This document shows, piece by piece, positions 25,610 to 33,992 of a stretch of DNA of 64,000 nucleotides (position 1 is its first letter; every line of letters begins with the position of its first letter). Below the pieces are notes generated by a model. That model was not told the DNA's origin. It was given only the letters and a program-made list of their open reading frames with translations, and searched no databases. The translations under genes and the position numbers were made by a program. The DNA comes from QVMM01 sp047030855 (GTDB lineage Bacteria > Bacteroidota > Bacteroidia > Bacteroidales > Dysgonomonadaceae): NCBI GenBank assembly GCA_047030855.1, contig JBKYIJ010000008.1, forward strand, positions 1,488,001 to 1,552,000, written 5' to 3'.

Positions 25610-26182
25610 TTAATTGTTTAAGGCATTCTGCAAACTGTTTGTCAAGTCATTGATAAAATATAGTGTGTTTTTTCGAATGTTTATTCTTGTTTCCTGATTT
25701 TCATCCGCAATTGATATTGCCCTGTCGGTTATGATATTTTCAGCGCTTGTTTTTTGATCCAACGAGTTCCTGTTTGCTTTTTTATCATTGATGTAGCTGA
25801 TGTCTGTGATTTCCAGAATACACATATTATCGCTGAAGAATGAATCGATACGGTATTTCATTATTACGGACTCCCTGATGCCTTTTGAGTTTTCGGGCAA
25901 TATCAGTTCTACGCGTGACTTTGCCGTAATTTTCTTTTTCAGGTTTTCGCTGTTTATGCTTGAATTTGCGGGATCTTTCCCGAAATTGGCGATTCCCCAT
26001 TTTTTCAAAGCGTCGTAATTCTTGTCAATACTTGGGTTTGTTAGTTTTATTTCTTTCAGGAATACGACTTTGCCGTCGAATGTTTGTACCTGCGTAAACG
26101 TTTCGTCCGATTTCACAATCTGTGAACTGACGGATATTGTAATAAACAGAAAAAGTAATGTCGCGATAATATTTTGTTTCAT
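25610..26182 (-). CDS. DUF4468 secreted protein (copy 2)
   Basis: The 190-aa protein has a signal peptide (MKQNIIATLLFLFITISVSS) and a DUF4468-like domain: VFLKEIKLTN near the start, a hydrophobic/charged beta-rich middle (MKYRIDSFFSDNMCILEITDI) and a helical end (TLYFINDLTNSLQNAL). The function is unknown. It lies 26 bp after a second DUF4468 gene with low overall identity but the same layout, indicating an old tandem duplication. Confidence 0.75.
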   Translation of the reverse strand: MKQNIIATLLFLFITISVSSQIVKSDETFTQVQTFDGKVVFLKEIKLTNPSIDKNYDALKKWGIANFGKDPANSSINSENLKKKITAKSRVELILPENSKGIRESVIMKYRIDSFFSDNMCILEITDISYINDKKANRNSLDQKTSAENIITDRAISIADENQETRINIRKNTLYFINDLTNSLQNALNN

Positions 26183-26208
26183 ATTCTGAACTGATTTTTT
26201 TACTGAAT

Positions 26209-26838
26209 TTACTCGTCTGAATCAACGCCTGACGATGCTTTTGAAACGGCTCCTTTAGTCTGTTTGCCATTCAGATAAACATCTATTGATTCGAAAATGT
26301 CATCTATTCTGTCCACTGCGTTTATTCTGAATTTCCTGTAATACCTGACTATTTTTTTCCCGTTGTCATACAACGTATTCTTGTCCGATATCATTTCCTC
26401 CGCAGGCACGTTTACGATGCCGTCGTTTGAGTAATCATAATCGAACGAAATATTCTTTATCGTGGTTTTACATTCATTGTCGCTTATTACCAGAATTAAT
26501 TGGTAGTGCATTATGGTTGCGTCATAGCTGATGATGGTTTTGCTGAAAAGCAGTTCGTCGGCACCTTGGCATGCTATATGCCTTTTCTCGGGATCGGTTA
26601 GAAGAACACGGTTTTTTAACTTATCATCCTTTCTGTCATATTTCTCTTTAGCCCATTTTTCCATTAAGCCGTAAAGTTCTTTCCCCGATATCTTATTTTG
26701 GGTTTTTATGGCTTTTTCGAAAACCACTTTTCCGTCGACCAGAGGGACAGCGCCTTCAAGATATTTCGGATCAATATCCTGCCCGTATAAAACAGTGGTA
26801 GTAAATGCAACCAGTAATAATAAAACGTACTTTTTCAT
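26209..26838 (-). CDS. DUF4468 secreted protein (copy 1)
   Basis: The 209-aa protein has a signal peptide (MKKYVLLLLVAFTTTVLYGQ) followed by a DUF4468-like domain with VVFEKAIKTQNKISG, YDATIMHYQLILVISDNECKTTI and ISFDYDY. DUF4468 occurs in many secreted Bacteroidetes proteins, typically with TBP-like folds, and has no known activity. It follows the acyltransferase gene by 14 bp and precedes the paralogous gene. Confidence 0.78.
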   Translation of the reverse strand: MKKYVLLLLVAFTTTVLYGQDIDPKYLEGAVPLVDGKVVFEKAIKTQNKISGKELYGLMEKWAKEKYDRKDDKLKNRVLLTDPEKRHIACQGADELLFSKTIISYDATIMHYQLILVISDNECKTTIKNISFDYDYSNDGIVNVPAEEMISDKNTLYDNGKKIVRYYRKFRINAVDRIDDIFESIDVYLNGKQTKGAVSKASSGVDSDE

Positions 26839-26852
26839 AATTGTAATTGTTT

Positions 26853-28019
26853 CTATTTTACAATATAATCATAATTTTCTTTTGCTTCCAAATGATTCTT
26901 TAAAGTGTTCGAATACATGACAAGCATTTTCTCCTGTAAAAAGTCACAATCTTTGTTCGGAATATCGATCTTTTCAATTTGCTTGTTTAAGTATTCTTTG
27001 AAATCGGCTATATCATCGTCCGTGTATTCTTTTCTGAATCTTTGCGTTTTGTTCAGCAGGTCATAAGCCACGTAATTGCAGGGATAAAATCTGTAATTAA
27101 GATGTATTTGCCTGTCGATGCAATTTGCGGCAGCTTCGATCTGCAGTTTTTTGTCGGTATCTTTAAGCTTGTCTAAATCTTCATTTATTTGCTTTCCGAA
27201 CTGGAAATGTATATGCCCTTTATAATTGAGCAGTCCCGTTTCCATATTTATCAGATCGTCCCTTTGCGATTTTTTATATTCGGGATCATCTCTTTTCATC
27301 TGAAATTCCTGAGCTTTCAGGTAATCACAGGGATCGTATTCGTACGATATGGACAGCGGTATTATGTTTAGTTCTTTCAGGCTGTCTATAAAAGATACTC
27401 CTTCGGGGGCGAGGGTAAGCATTTTCAACAGGCTCAATTGCGTTCTGTCGTTTGAGTCCTTCGCGCGTCCCTCCCGTTGAGCAAGCCATACCGATTGTTT
27501 TTTTTTCGTTATGGCATAGTGTATGTATTCTGATAAGTGTTTCGACACTTCGAGCATTTGCCTGACGGACACGCCTCTTTTTACGATAAAGCTTTTATTC
27601 AGACGCACCAGTTTTTCTATCCAAGGATATACGAGAAGATTATCGCCTATCGCAATTTCCGTGGTATCATAACCATGTTCGTCCAGAGTTATATTCAATA
27701 ACCCCGCATCTAAAATAATATCCCTGTGGTTCGACAGATACAGATATTTATCTTGTTTGTTGATATTGTCCCATCCGCTGCTATTCACAGATTTGGAAGT
27801 TCTTCTTACCACTGCGCCGATAAACGGGGAGATTATTTTTGTTTGAAAGTCAAATTTTGTCTTGAGCTTGGATATCTGATTTGCGAATTCTTCCCATTCC
27901 AAGCCGGGAAATACATATTTTACTGCGTGGAAAAATCCCGGATCTTCGATTAATTCCTTGATTGTTTTTTCGACCTCATGGTCGTATAAAGGGGCTATAT
28001 CGTCGTATTTAGGATTCAT
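26853..28019 (-). CDS. Glycerol-3-phosphate/lysophospholipid acyltransferase-like protein
   Basis: The 388-aa protein has the PlsB/PlsC acyltransferase signature: the catalytic block LSNHRDIILD (His98), a second block with FIVKRGVSV, and a third with WLAQREGRAKDSNDRTQ. It then has PEGVSFIDSLKELNIIPLSISYEYDPCD. No signal peptide or obvious membrane helix is present. The likely reaction is acylation of a glycerolipid at the inner face of the membrane. It is 2 bp downstream of ddl in a tight operon (PASTA-rluD-ddl-acyltransferase) that is conserved in Bacteroidetes. Confidence 0.85.
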   Translation of the reverse strand: MNPKYDDIAPLYDHEVEKTIKELIEDPGFFHAVKYVFPGLEWEEFANQISKLKTKFDFQTKIISPFIGAVVRRTSKSVNSSGWDNINKQDKYLYLSNHRDIILDAGLLNITLDEHGYDTTEIAIGDNLLVYPWIEKLVRLNKSFIVKRGVSVRQMLEVSKHLSEYIHYAITKKKQSVWLAQREGRAKDSNDRTQLSLLKMLTLAPEGVSFIDSLKELNIIPLSISYEYDPCDYLKAQEFQMKRDDPEYKKSQRDDLINMETGLLNYKGHIHFQFGKQINEDLDKLKDTDKKLQIEAAANCIDRQIHLNYRFYPCNYVAYDLLNKTQRFRKEYTDDDIADFKEYLNKQIEKIDIPNKDCDFLQEKMLVMYSNTLKNHLEAKENYDYIVK

Positions 28020-28021
28020 AT

Positions 28022-29011
28022 TTATCTTTTGTTTTTACTGTATTCGTATTCAATAATATCACTAAAAACCTGAGCTATATTCAGTCCTGCAGCTCTTATC
28101 TGTTGAGGAATAAAACTTGTATGGGTCATTCCGGGGACAGTGTTGACCTCAAGCAAAAACGGAATATTATCATGGATAATATAATCGGCTCTGATAATTC
28201 CCTTTGCTTCGATCAACTCATATATTTTTAACGTTTGATTCCGGATAAAGTTTGCCAGACCGTTGTCGATTCTGGCAGGCGTTATTTCCTCAACCTGTCC
28301 GTTATATTTTGCGTCATAATCAAAAAACTCGTTTTTTGTCACCACCTCGGTCAAAGGCAAAACCGTAAGTTTATCTTTCGTTTTGAAGCAGCCGCAAGTA
28401 ACTTCCGTGCCTGAAACGAAGCTTTCGATTATCACTTCGTCCGTTTCGGCGAAAGCGTTTTCTATCGCTTCTGTTAATTTATCCTCCGATTTTACTTTGG
28501 TTGTGGCAAAACTGGATCCGCCCGAATTGGGCTTTACGAAAACAGGGAGTCCCAACTGTTCCGTTATTTTCTTTGTGCCGATGTTTTCTTTTGATTTTAA
28601 GACGACGGACTCCGCAATCTTTATGCCGAAGTTTTGAAGGTATTTATTGCAGATATATTTGTTCATTGTCAGGGCAGAAGCCGTTGTTCCGCACGATGAA
28701 TAAGGAATCCTCATCATATCCAGATAACCTTGCAAACGTCCGTCCTCACCCGGTGAGCCGTGGATCACTATAAAAGCGAAATCGAAATTAATTTTCCCCG
28801 ATTTCGATGTAAAACTAAAGTCGTTTTTGTCTATCGGGTAAATTGCCCCGTCAACATCCGCAGTCCATTCGTTACGGTCTATTTTTACCTTATAAACGTC
28901 GTACAATTCCTTGTCAAGGATTGTATAGACGTTTTCCATACTGTTTTTGGAAACGACTATTTCAGAAGTATATCCGCCCCATACGAGGGCTATATTTTTT
29001 TTTGCTGTCAT
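28022..29011 (-). CDS. ddl: D-alanine--D-alanine ligase
   Basis: Ddl joins two D-Ala residues for the peptidoglycan stem peptide. The 329-aa ATP-grasp protein has the N-terminal LVWGGYTSE, HGSPGEDGRLQGYLDMMRIPYSS, ATP-binding FVKPNSGGSSFATTKV, and C-terminal RADYIIHDNIPFLLEVNTVPGMT with the metal-binding Glu/Asn. It is 1 bp from rluD and 2 bp from the acyltransferase. Confidence 0.97.
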   Translation of the reverse strand: MTAKKNIALVWGGYTSEIVVSKNSMENVYTILDKELYDVYKVKIDRNEWTADVDGAIYPIDKNDFSFTSKSGKINFDFAFIVIHGSPGEDGRLQGYLDMMRIPYSSCGTTASALTMNKYICNKYLQNFGIKIAESVVLKSKENIGTKKITEQLGLPVFVKPNSGGSSFATTKVKSEDKLTEAIENAFAETDEVIIESFVSGTEVTCGCFKTKDKLTVLPLTEVVTKNEFFDYDAKYNGQVEEITPARIDNGLANFIRNQTLKIYELIEAKGIIRADYIIHDNIPFLLEVNTVPGMTHTSFIPQQIRAAGLNIAQVFSDIIEYEYSKNKR

Positions 29012-29012
29012 A

Positions 29013-30080
29013 TCAAAAATCTCTGTTGGAAACGTACTTTCTCCATTTTTCGATCAACATTGTCATGTCTTCGGGCAACGGAGCTTCAAAAAGCATTTCT
29101 TTGCCCGTGCGCGGATGAACAAACCCTAAAGTCTTTGCATGTAGTGCCTGTCTGGGACAGATCGCAAAACAATTCTGGATGAATTGTTTGTATTTCGTAA
29201 ACGTAGTCCCTTTCAGTATTTGTTCTCCTCCGTACCTTTCGTCATTGAAAAGCGTATGCCCTATGTGCTTCATGTGGACGCGTATCTGGTGCGTTCTTCC
29301 GGTTTCGAGCTGACATTCTACCAAAGTCACATAACCAAATCTTTCCAATACTTTATAGTTTGTTATTGCCGGTTTGCCCTGATCTTCTTCCGTTACCGTC
29401 ATTTGCAGCCTGTTTTTTACGCTTCTGCCTATATTGCCTTCTATGCGTCCTTCATCATTTGCAACGTCTCCCCAAACCAATGCCACGTATTTTCGTTTGG
29501 TAGTTTTGTTAAAAAATTGTTCTGCCAAAAAGGCTTTTGAAAAAGCATTCTTGGCAATCACAAGCAATCCCGAAGTATTCTTGTCGATCCGATGCACTAA
29601 CCCTAATCGCGGATCTTTCGAGTCAAAATCGGGAGAGTCTTTCAGCCAATAGGCAATGGCATTAACCAATGTCCCCGTATAGTTGCCGTGTCCCGGATGC
29701 ACAACAAGTCCCGCAGGTTTGTTGACTACCATTACGTCTTCGTCTTCAAACACGACATCCAAAGGTATGTTTTCGGGAATAATCTCGATTTCGCGACGCG
29801 GACGATCCATTACGATAGTAATAACGTCCAAAGGCTTGACTTTATAGTTTGATTTGACGGGAACATCGTTTACCAGAATGCAATCCGCATCGGCTGCATC
29901 CTGTATGCGGCTTCGGGATATGCCTTCTATACGTGCTGACAGGAATTTGTCTATTCTCAACAAACCTTGCCCTTTGTCCGCAACAAAACGAAAGTGTTCG
30001 AACTTTTCGGAAGAATCGGTAAGGTTGTCGTTTTCGTCGAGTTCTTCGTCGATGTTTTCAATGTCAAAAGGATCGATCAT
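29013..30080 (-). CDS. rluD: RluA/RluD-family 23S rRNA pseudouridine synthase
   Basis: The 355-aa protein has an acidic N-terminal tail of about 30 residues, an S4 domain (LLRIDKFLSARIEGISRSRIQ), and a RluA catalytic domain with GLVHRIDKNTSGLLVIAK, where Asp166 is the nucleophile. The length and S4 domain suggest the RluD type, which modifies helix 69 of 23S rRNA. Its start overlaps the stop of the PASTA gene by 4 bp, and it precedes ddl by 1 bp. Confidence 0.93.
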   Translation of the reverse strand: MIDPFDIENIDEELDENDNLTDSSEKFEHFRFVADKGQGLLRIDKFLSARIEGISRSRIQDAADADCILVNDVPVKSNYKVKPLDVITIVMDRPRREIEIIPENIPLDVVFEDEDVMVVNKPAGLVVHPGHGNYTGTLVNAIAYWLKDSPDFDSKDPRLGLVHRIDKNTSGLLVIAKNAFSKAFLAEQFFNKTTKRKYVALVWGDVANDEGRIEGNIGRSVKNRLQMTVTEEDQGKPAITNYKVLERFGYVTLVECQLETGRTHQIRVHMKHIGHTLFNDERYGGEQILKGTTFTKYKQFIQNCFAICPRQALHAKTLGFVHPRTGKEMLFEAPLPEDMTMLIEKWRKYVSNRDF

Positions 30081-30686
30081 TGAAAGTCAGGATCAATGTT
30101 GTTAGTATTACTTGTATTGATAGAATCTGTTTCGGAAGTTAATCCGTCTCCGACTTTGAGCCTCAGCATCGATCCTTTGGGGATTTTTTGTCCCGCAGTC
30201 ACGGCAACGCCTTTGTATTCTACCGAAACAACCAAACCTCTGTAGGCTGACGGCACGGGTTCTATTTGTAGATTTGTAAAACCTAAGGCGTTTAACAACG
30301 CTTCTGCTTGCCTTTGAGAATAATCTGCCAGATCGGGGATCGAAACCAGTTGTTCCGCTTTTGCCTGAACAATCAGGTAAACGGTTCTGTCCTCCTTTAT
30401 TTTTGCATTTTCTTCAGGCACTTGTTCGAGTATTGATCCCGGAACGCCTCTTTTTTCGTAGATAGAATCGACAACTTCATAATTGAGGTTGGACGATTTG
30501 ATAATCGCTGCCGCATCTTCCACTTGCAACCCTTTAAGCGAAGGGACTGTTATGCTTTGATTGTGCCTTGTGTACGAGTTTAACCAAAACAAAACAGCTA
30601 TTATTATGACAAAAAATACTACTGCCATAAGCAGTATATTTTTTTACATATATGTTTGTTATTATCTTTTTGAAACTGAATTTCAT
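30077..30686 (-). CDS. PASTA-domain membrane protein (N-terminus frameshifted)
   Basis: The protein has a single N-terminal transmembrane helix and two or three PASTA domains (for example TVPSLKGLQVEDAAAIIKSS and SIPDLADYSQRQAEALLNAL), but no kinase or transpeptidase domain. PASTA domains bind peptidoglycan fragments. The uninterrupted frame begins at 30628 inside the helix. The true start is very probably ATG 30686 (MKFSFKKIITNIYVK), joined after removal of one base from the T7 run at 30639-30645 to give VKNILLMAVVFFV. A -7 element at 30715-30708 fits that start. It heads the operon with rluD and ddl, supporting a cell-wall role. Confidence 0.8.
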
Positions 30687-30707
30687 CTGTGCATTTTTAC
30701 TCGAATA

Positions 30708-30715
30708 CAAAAATA
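30708..30715 (-). promoter_or_regulatory. -7 element upstream of the PASTA gene
   Basis: TATTTTTG on the minus strand lies 22 bp before ATG 30686, giving a leader of roughly 14 nt. It supports the upstream start over 30628. Confidence 0.45.
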
Positions 30716-30760
30716 TTAAAAAAAAGCAAAGGAACGGATGTGCTGTCTTTTGTTTTTATT

Positions 30761-30794
30761 AAAAAAAAGATAATCAGCCTTGCGGGCTGATTAT
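30761..30794 (-). terminator. Terminator of the Lrp-family gene
   Basis: A 10-bp stem, ATAATCAGCC (30770-30779) with GGCTGATTAT (30785-30794), is followed on the minus strand by a run of eight Ts. It is a textbook rho-independent terminator for the regulator whose stop is at 30827. Confidence 0.85.
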
Positions 30795-30826
30795 TTTATC
30801 TGTATTCAACTATAAAAAGTTGTAAA

Positions 30827-31291
30827 TTATTCTGGTTTTGAAATTGGCACTTGTCTTTTTACTCCCTGACTTAACGAAATCATTGTTTCGGTGGCGACAA
30901 CTCCCGGTATTTCCTGAATTTTATTATTTAACAAGTCCATCAGATGTTCGTTATCCCTTGCGTATAACTTAACCAATATTGTATAAGGTCCTGTCGTGAA
31001 ATGCGATTCAACTATTTCGGGTATTTTGTCGAGTTCGGGTATGACGGTTTTGTACATAGAGCCCTTTTCAAGTTTTACTCCGATGTATGTGCAGGTGTTG
31101 TATCCTAAAACCTTTGGATTAATGAAGTAACCCGAGCCTACAATAACCTTCATTTCGATCATGCGTTGCACTCTCTGGTGGATGGCGGCTCTGGATACTC
31201 CACATTCCAAGGCTACATCTTTGAAGGGTATTCTGGCATTTTGAGAGATTATTTCAAGAATCTTCTTGTCAAGTTTATCTATTTTCTCCAT
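30827..31291 (-). CDS. Lrp/AsnC family transcriptional regulator
   Basis: The 154-aa DNA-binding protein has an N-terminal helix-turn-helix (KILEIISQNARIPFKDVALECGVSRAAIHQRVQRM) and a C-terminal RAM/AsnC ligand-binding domain (TGPYTILVKLYARDNEHLMDLL). Family members sense amino acids and are often autoregulated. A minus-strand -7 element TATTTTTG (31336-31329) and an imperfect palindrome at 31356-31381 lie upstream. Monocistronic with its own terminator. The ligand is not predictable. Confidence 0.93.
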   Translation of the reverse strand: MEKIDKLDKKILEIISQNARIPFKDVALECGVSRAAIHQRVQRMIEMKVIVGSGYFINPKVLGYNTCTYIGVKLEKGSMYKTVIPELDKIPEIVESHFTTGPYTILVKLYARDNEHLMDLLNNKIQEIPGVVATETMISLSQGVKRQVPISKPE

Positions 31292-31328
31292 GATATGTGA
31301 TTATTATTATTTTTGTTTTATTTTTCTT

Positions 31329-31381
31329 CAAAAATAATCATTTATTTTTATTATTAGCATTTTATTTATAAAAATAATGCT
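31329..31381 (-). promoter_or_regulatory. Lrp-family promoter with candidate operator palindrome
   Basis: TATTTTTG (31336-31329) matches the -7 consensus. Upstream on the minus strand, AGCATT...AATGCT (31356-31381) forms an interrupted palindrome over a very AT-rich centre, at roughly -35 to -55, as expected for an Lrp/AsnC autoregulatory site. This is inference from position and symmetry. Confidence 0.3.
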
Positions 31382-31393
31382 TGTTTAAATAGC

Positions 31394-31433
31394 AAAAAGA
31401 CAGATTTTGCAAAACTGCAAAATCTGTCTTTTT
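31394..31433. terminator. Terminator after FKBP lipoprotein gene
   Basis: An 18-bp perfect inverted repeat (31394-31411 with 31416-31433; loop AAAC) has A/T-rich outer ends. It lies about 20 bp past the stop of the FKBP lipoprotein gene and separates it from the Lrp gene. Confidence 0.85.
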
Positions 31434-31455
31434 TGTATTCAAATATTAAATTTGT

Positions 31456-32445
31456 TTACTTTTCGATACTCAAAAGCTCTACTTCGAAGATAAGTGTAGA
31501 AAATGGCTGGATGCTTCCCGCTGCCCTTGATCCGTATGCAAGGTTGTAAGGAATATAAACCTCCCATTTCGATCCTACGGGCATTAGCTGTAATGCTTCT
31601 GTCCATCCGCTGATAACTTGGTTGACACCGAAAACGGCAGGTTCGCCTCTTTGTACCGAACTGTCGAATACAGTTCCGTCAAGTAAGGTTCCGTGATAGT
31701 TTACTTTCACGCGATCGGTAGCTTTTGGTTTTTCGCCTTTTCCTTCTTTGATTACTTTATACTGCAATCCGCTCGGAAGAGTAACTACTCCTTCTTTTGC
31801 CTTATTTTCGGCTAAGAATTTTTCTCCTGCTTCGATATTACCTGCATATTGTTTTTTCATGTTTTCTTCCTGTATTTTTTGCATTTTGGATTCAACTACA
31901 AAACCCGCGTTTTGTACAACAGGCTCACCCTTTTGCAGATAAGTAACAAGTCCTGCCAACATCGCTTTTTTGTTGAGTTCTTCCTTGCTGTCTTCTCCGT
32001 AGATTTGCTTGCTCATGTTTTTAGACATCATTTTCAACTGATTGCCTATTTCCACGCCGCTTAAATAAGCCTTTTTACTTTCGGCGGAATTAAAGCTTTC
32101 ATTCAGTCCCGAAAGGAAATCCGAAAGGTTCGTCTTGTTAGCTTTGTTTATAGAGTCGAGTTTTGCAGGAAGAGCTTTCTGCAATTCCAGTTTCTTTAAA
32201 GAGTCCTTTTCAGCACCGATAACCTGAAGGTTGTAGTTGAAACGGTATTGAGCAGTATCCTGCAATACTCCCAATTGAGATAAATATTGTGTCAACCCTT
32301 TGTCGGCAAGTTCGACGCCGTAAGCATACGCCAATGTGTCGTTTTCTGATGTTAATGGCACATTTGTCTCAATATTGCCCCCTCCGTTACACGATACTGC
32401 CAAAGCAGCTATTGCACCAAGTGCAAGAAATTTCGCTTTTTTCAT
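31456..32445 (-). CDS. FKBP-type peptidyl-prolyl isomerase, lipoprotein
   Basis: The 329-aa protein begins with a lipoprotein signal (lipobox AVSC, Cys19). It has an N-terminal dimerisation/chaperone domain (FKBP_N, about 30-215) and a C-terminal FKBP domain with VKVNYHGTLLDGTVFDSS and GWTEALQLMPVGSKWEVYIPYNLAYG, resembling FkpA/Mip. It assists folding of periplasmic or outer-membrane proteins. It lies 33 bp downstream of a second FKBP gene whose catalytic domain is clearly homologous, so the pair arose by tandem duplication and divergence of location. Confidence 0.92.
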   Translation of the reverse strand: MKKAKFLALGAIAALAVSCNGGGNIETNVPLTSENDTLAYAYGVELADKGLTQYLSQLGVLQDTAQYRFNYNLQVIGAEKDSLKKLELQKALPAKLDSINKANKTNLSDFLSGLNESFNSAESKKAYLSGVEIGNQLKMMSKNMSKQIYGEDSKEELNKKAMLAGLVTYLQKGEPVVQNAGFVVESKMQKIQEENMKKQYAGNIEAGEKFLAENKAKEGVVTLPSGLQYKVIKEGKGEKPKATDRVKVNYHGTLLDGTVFDSSVQRGEPAVFGVNQVISGWTEALQLMPVGSKWEVYIPYNLAYGSRAAGSIQPFSTLIFEVELLSIEK

Positions 32446-32478
32446 ATTATTCTTTTTTTATTTAGTTTACGATCTTTT

Positions 32479-33063
32479 TTATGCAATGTCTAAAAGTTCC
32501 ACATCGAATATCAGCGTAGAGTTTGGTTCGATGTGTTGTCCTGCGCCCGATTCGCCGTAAGCCAGATCGGACGGGATGAAAAGCCTCCATTTCGATCCTA
32601 CGGGCATCAGTTGCAAGGCTTCTGTCCAGCCTTTTATAACCTGATTGACGCCGAAAGTCGCGGGAGTTCCACGCTGGATGCTGTTGTCGAATATGGTTCC
32701 GTCGATAAGCGTTCCCTGATAGTGAACCGTTACCTGATCGGTAAGTTTTGGAACAGCTCCGTCGCCTTTCTTCAAAATCATATATTGCAGCCCGTCGGGA
32801 AGTGTGACTACGCCTGCTTTGTTTTTGTTTATTTCAAGAAATTCTTTTCCTGCTTTTTTGTTTATTTCGAGTTTTTCTTCCTGTAGTTTTACAAAAAAGT
32901 CGTTTATCACTTGTTTAGCTTCATCGTATGTCATCGAAAGCGTAACGTCGTTCAGAACATCGTTCAGCCCTTTCGAAAAGTCGTTTATATCCAGTTTTTT
33001 GATTCCTGAACTCAAAAAATTGTTTCCAATGCTTAACCCAAGTGCATAACTAATTTTATCCAT
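32479..33063 (-). CDS. FKBP-type peptidyl-prolyl isomerase, probably cytosolic
   Basis: The 194-aa protein has a short FKBP_N-like helical N-terminus (MDKISYALGLSIGNNFLSSG) without a signal peptide, and a C-terminal FKBP domain with VTVHYQGTLIDGTIFDNS and GWTEALQLMPVGSKWRLFIPSDLAYG. Without a signal peptide it should be cytosolic, unlike its downstream paralogue. A -7-like TATTTTTG lies on the minus strand at 33107-33100, about 37 bp before the start. Confidence 0.92.
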   Translation of the reverse strand: MDKISYALGLSIGNNFLSSGIKKLDINDFSKGLNDVLNDVTLSMTYDEAKQVINDFFVKLQEEKLEINKKAGKEFLEINKNKAGVVTLPDGLQYMILKKGDGAVPKLTDQVTVHYQGTLIDGTIFDNSIQRGTPATFGVNQVIKGWTEALQLMPVGSKWRLFIPSDLAYGESGAGQHIEPNSTLIFDVELLDIA

Positions 33064-33152
33064 ATTTATATTTTAATCTGATATTTTTTTAATACACCGC
33101 AAAAATAATTCATTTAACATTATTATCACTATCTTTTCTCTGATAAAATGGA

Positions 33153-33160
33153 TATATTTG
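33153..33160 (+). promoter_or_regulatory. -7 element upstream of the sirtuin gene
   Basis: TATATTTG matches TAnnTTTG and lies about 40 bp before ATG 33201. A -33 element is not evident. Confidence 0.4.
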
Positions 33161-33200
33161 TTTATCAATTTGTTAAATGTTATAAAAAATGATCTGATTG

Positions 33201-33899
33201 ATGAAAAAACATATTGTTGTACTAACCGGGGCAGGCATGAGCGCCGAAAGCGGAATCGCAACTTTCCGCGATTCGGGCGGTTTGTGGGATCAGTATAATG
33301 TGGAGGACGTCGCAACGCCGGAGGGATTTCAGCGAAACCCGAAGTTAGTATTGGATTTTTATAATAAACGGAGGCGGGAATCTCTGAATGCCGAACCGAA
33401 TGCAGGACATATTGGCATAGCCGAAATGCAGAAAGACTTTGACGTGTCCGTCATTACGCAGAATGTGGATAACCTGCACGAAAGGGCAGGCAGTAAAAAA
33501 GTTCTTCATTTGCACGGTGAACTGATGAAAGTACAATCGACAGGAAATCCGAATCTGATTTATACCCTGTCGTCGGACAATATTGATATAAAAATAGGAG
33601 ATAAAGCCGAAGACGGATGTCAGTTGCGTCCTTTTATCGTTTGGTTTGGGGAGGCTGTTCCGTTACTAAGCGATGCTATTGAAATAACAAAGAATGCGGA
33701 CGTGTTTGTTATAATCGGGACTTCTCTGAACGTATATCCTGCCGCAGGCTTGGTGGGTTACGTGCCCTCCGGCGTCCCCGTTTATCTTATAGATCCTAAA
33801 GAAGTTAAAGCGTATCGGACGGGGATTAATCATATTCAGAAAGGAGCTTCCGAGGGCGTGAAAGACTTGAGGAAAATATTGAAAGATGCTTCTGTTTGA
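33201..33899 (+). CDS. cobB: NAD-dependent protein deacylase (sirtuin) lacking the zinc cysteines
   Basis: The 232-aa Sir2-family protein removes acyl groups from lysines using NAD. Conserved blocks are present: LTGAGMSAESGIATFRDSGG, TQNVDNLHERAG with NAD contacts, the catalytic His in HLHGEL, IVWFGEAVP and IIGTSLNVYPAAG. The four Cys that normally bind structural zinc between HGEL and WFGE are missing; the segment (MKVQSTGNPNLIYTLSS...) has only one Cys. I start at ATG 33201 rather than the adjacent TTG at 33198. Confidence 0.92.
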   Translation: MKKHIVVLTGAGMSAESGIATFRDSGGLWDQYNVEDVATPEGFQRNPKLVLDFYNKRRRESLNAEPNAGHIGIAEMQKDFDVSVITQNVDNLHERAGSKKVLHLHGELMKVQSTGNPNLIYTLSSDNIDIKIGDKAEDGCQLRPFIVWFGEAVPLLSDAIEITKNADVFVIIGTSLNVYPAAGLVGYVPSGVPVYLIDPKEVKAYRTGINHIQKGASEGVKDLRKILKDASV

Positions 33900-33931
33900 T
33901 TTTATTTATAGGCATTATATCCGGCTTTAGG

Positions 33932-33962
33932 TTGATTTTTAATTTTATACTATATACCTTTG
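33932..33962 (+). promoter_or_regulatory. ppa promoter
   Basis: TTG (33932-33934), a 20-bp spacer and TACCTTTG (33955-33962) match the Bacteroidetes promoter. The ppa ATG lies about 30 bp downstream. Confidence 0.7.
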
Positions 33963-33992
33963 ATTTAAAATTATCAACTTTAACGACAAACA

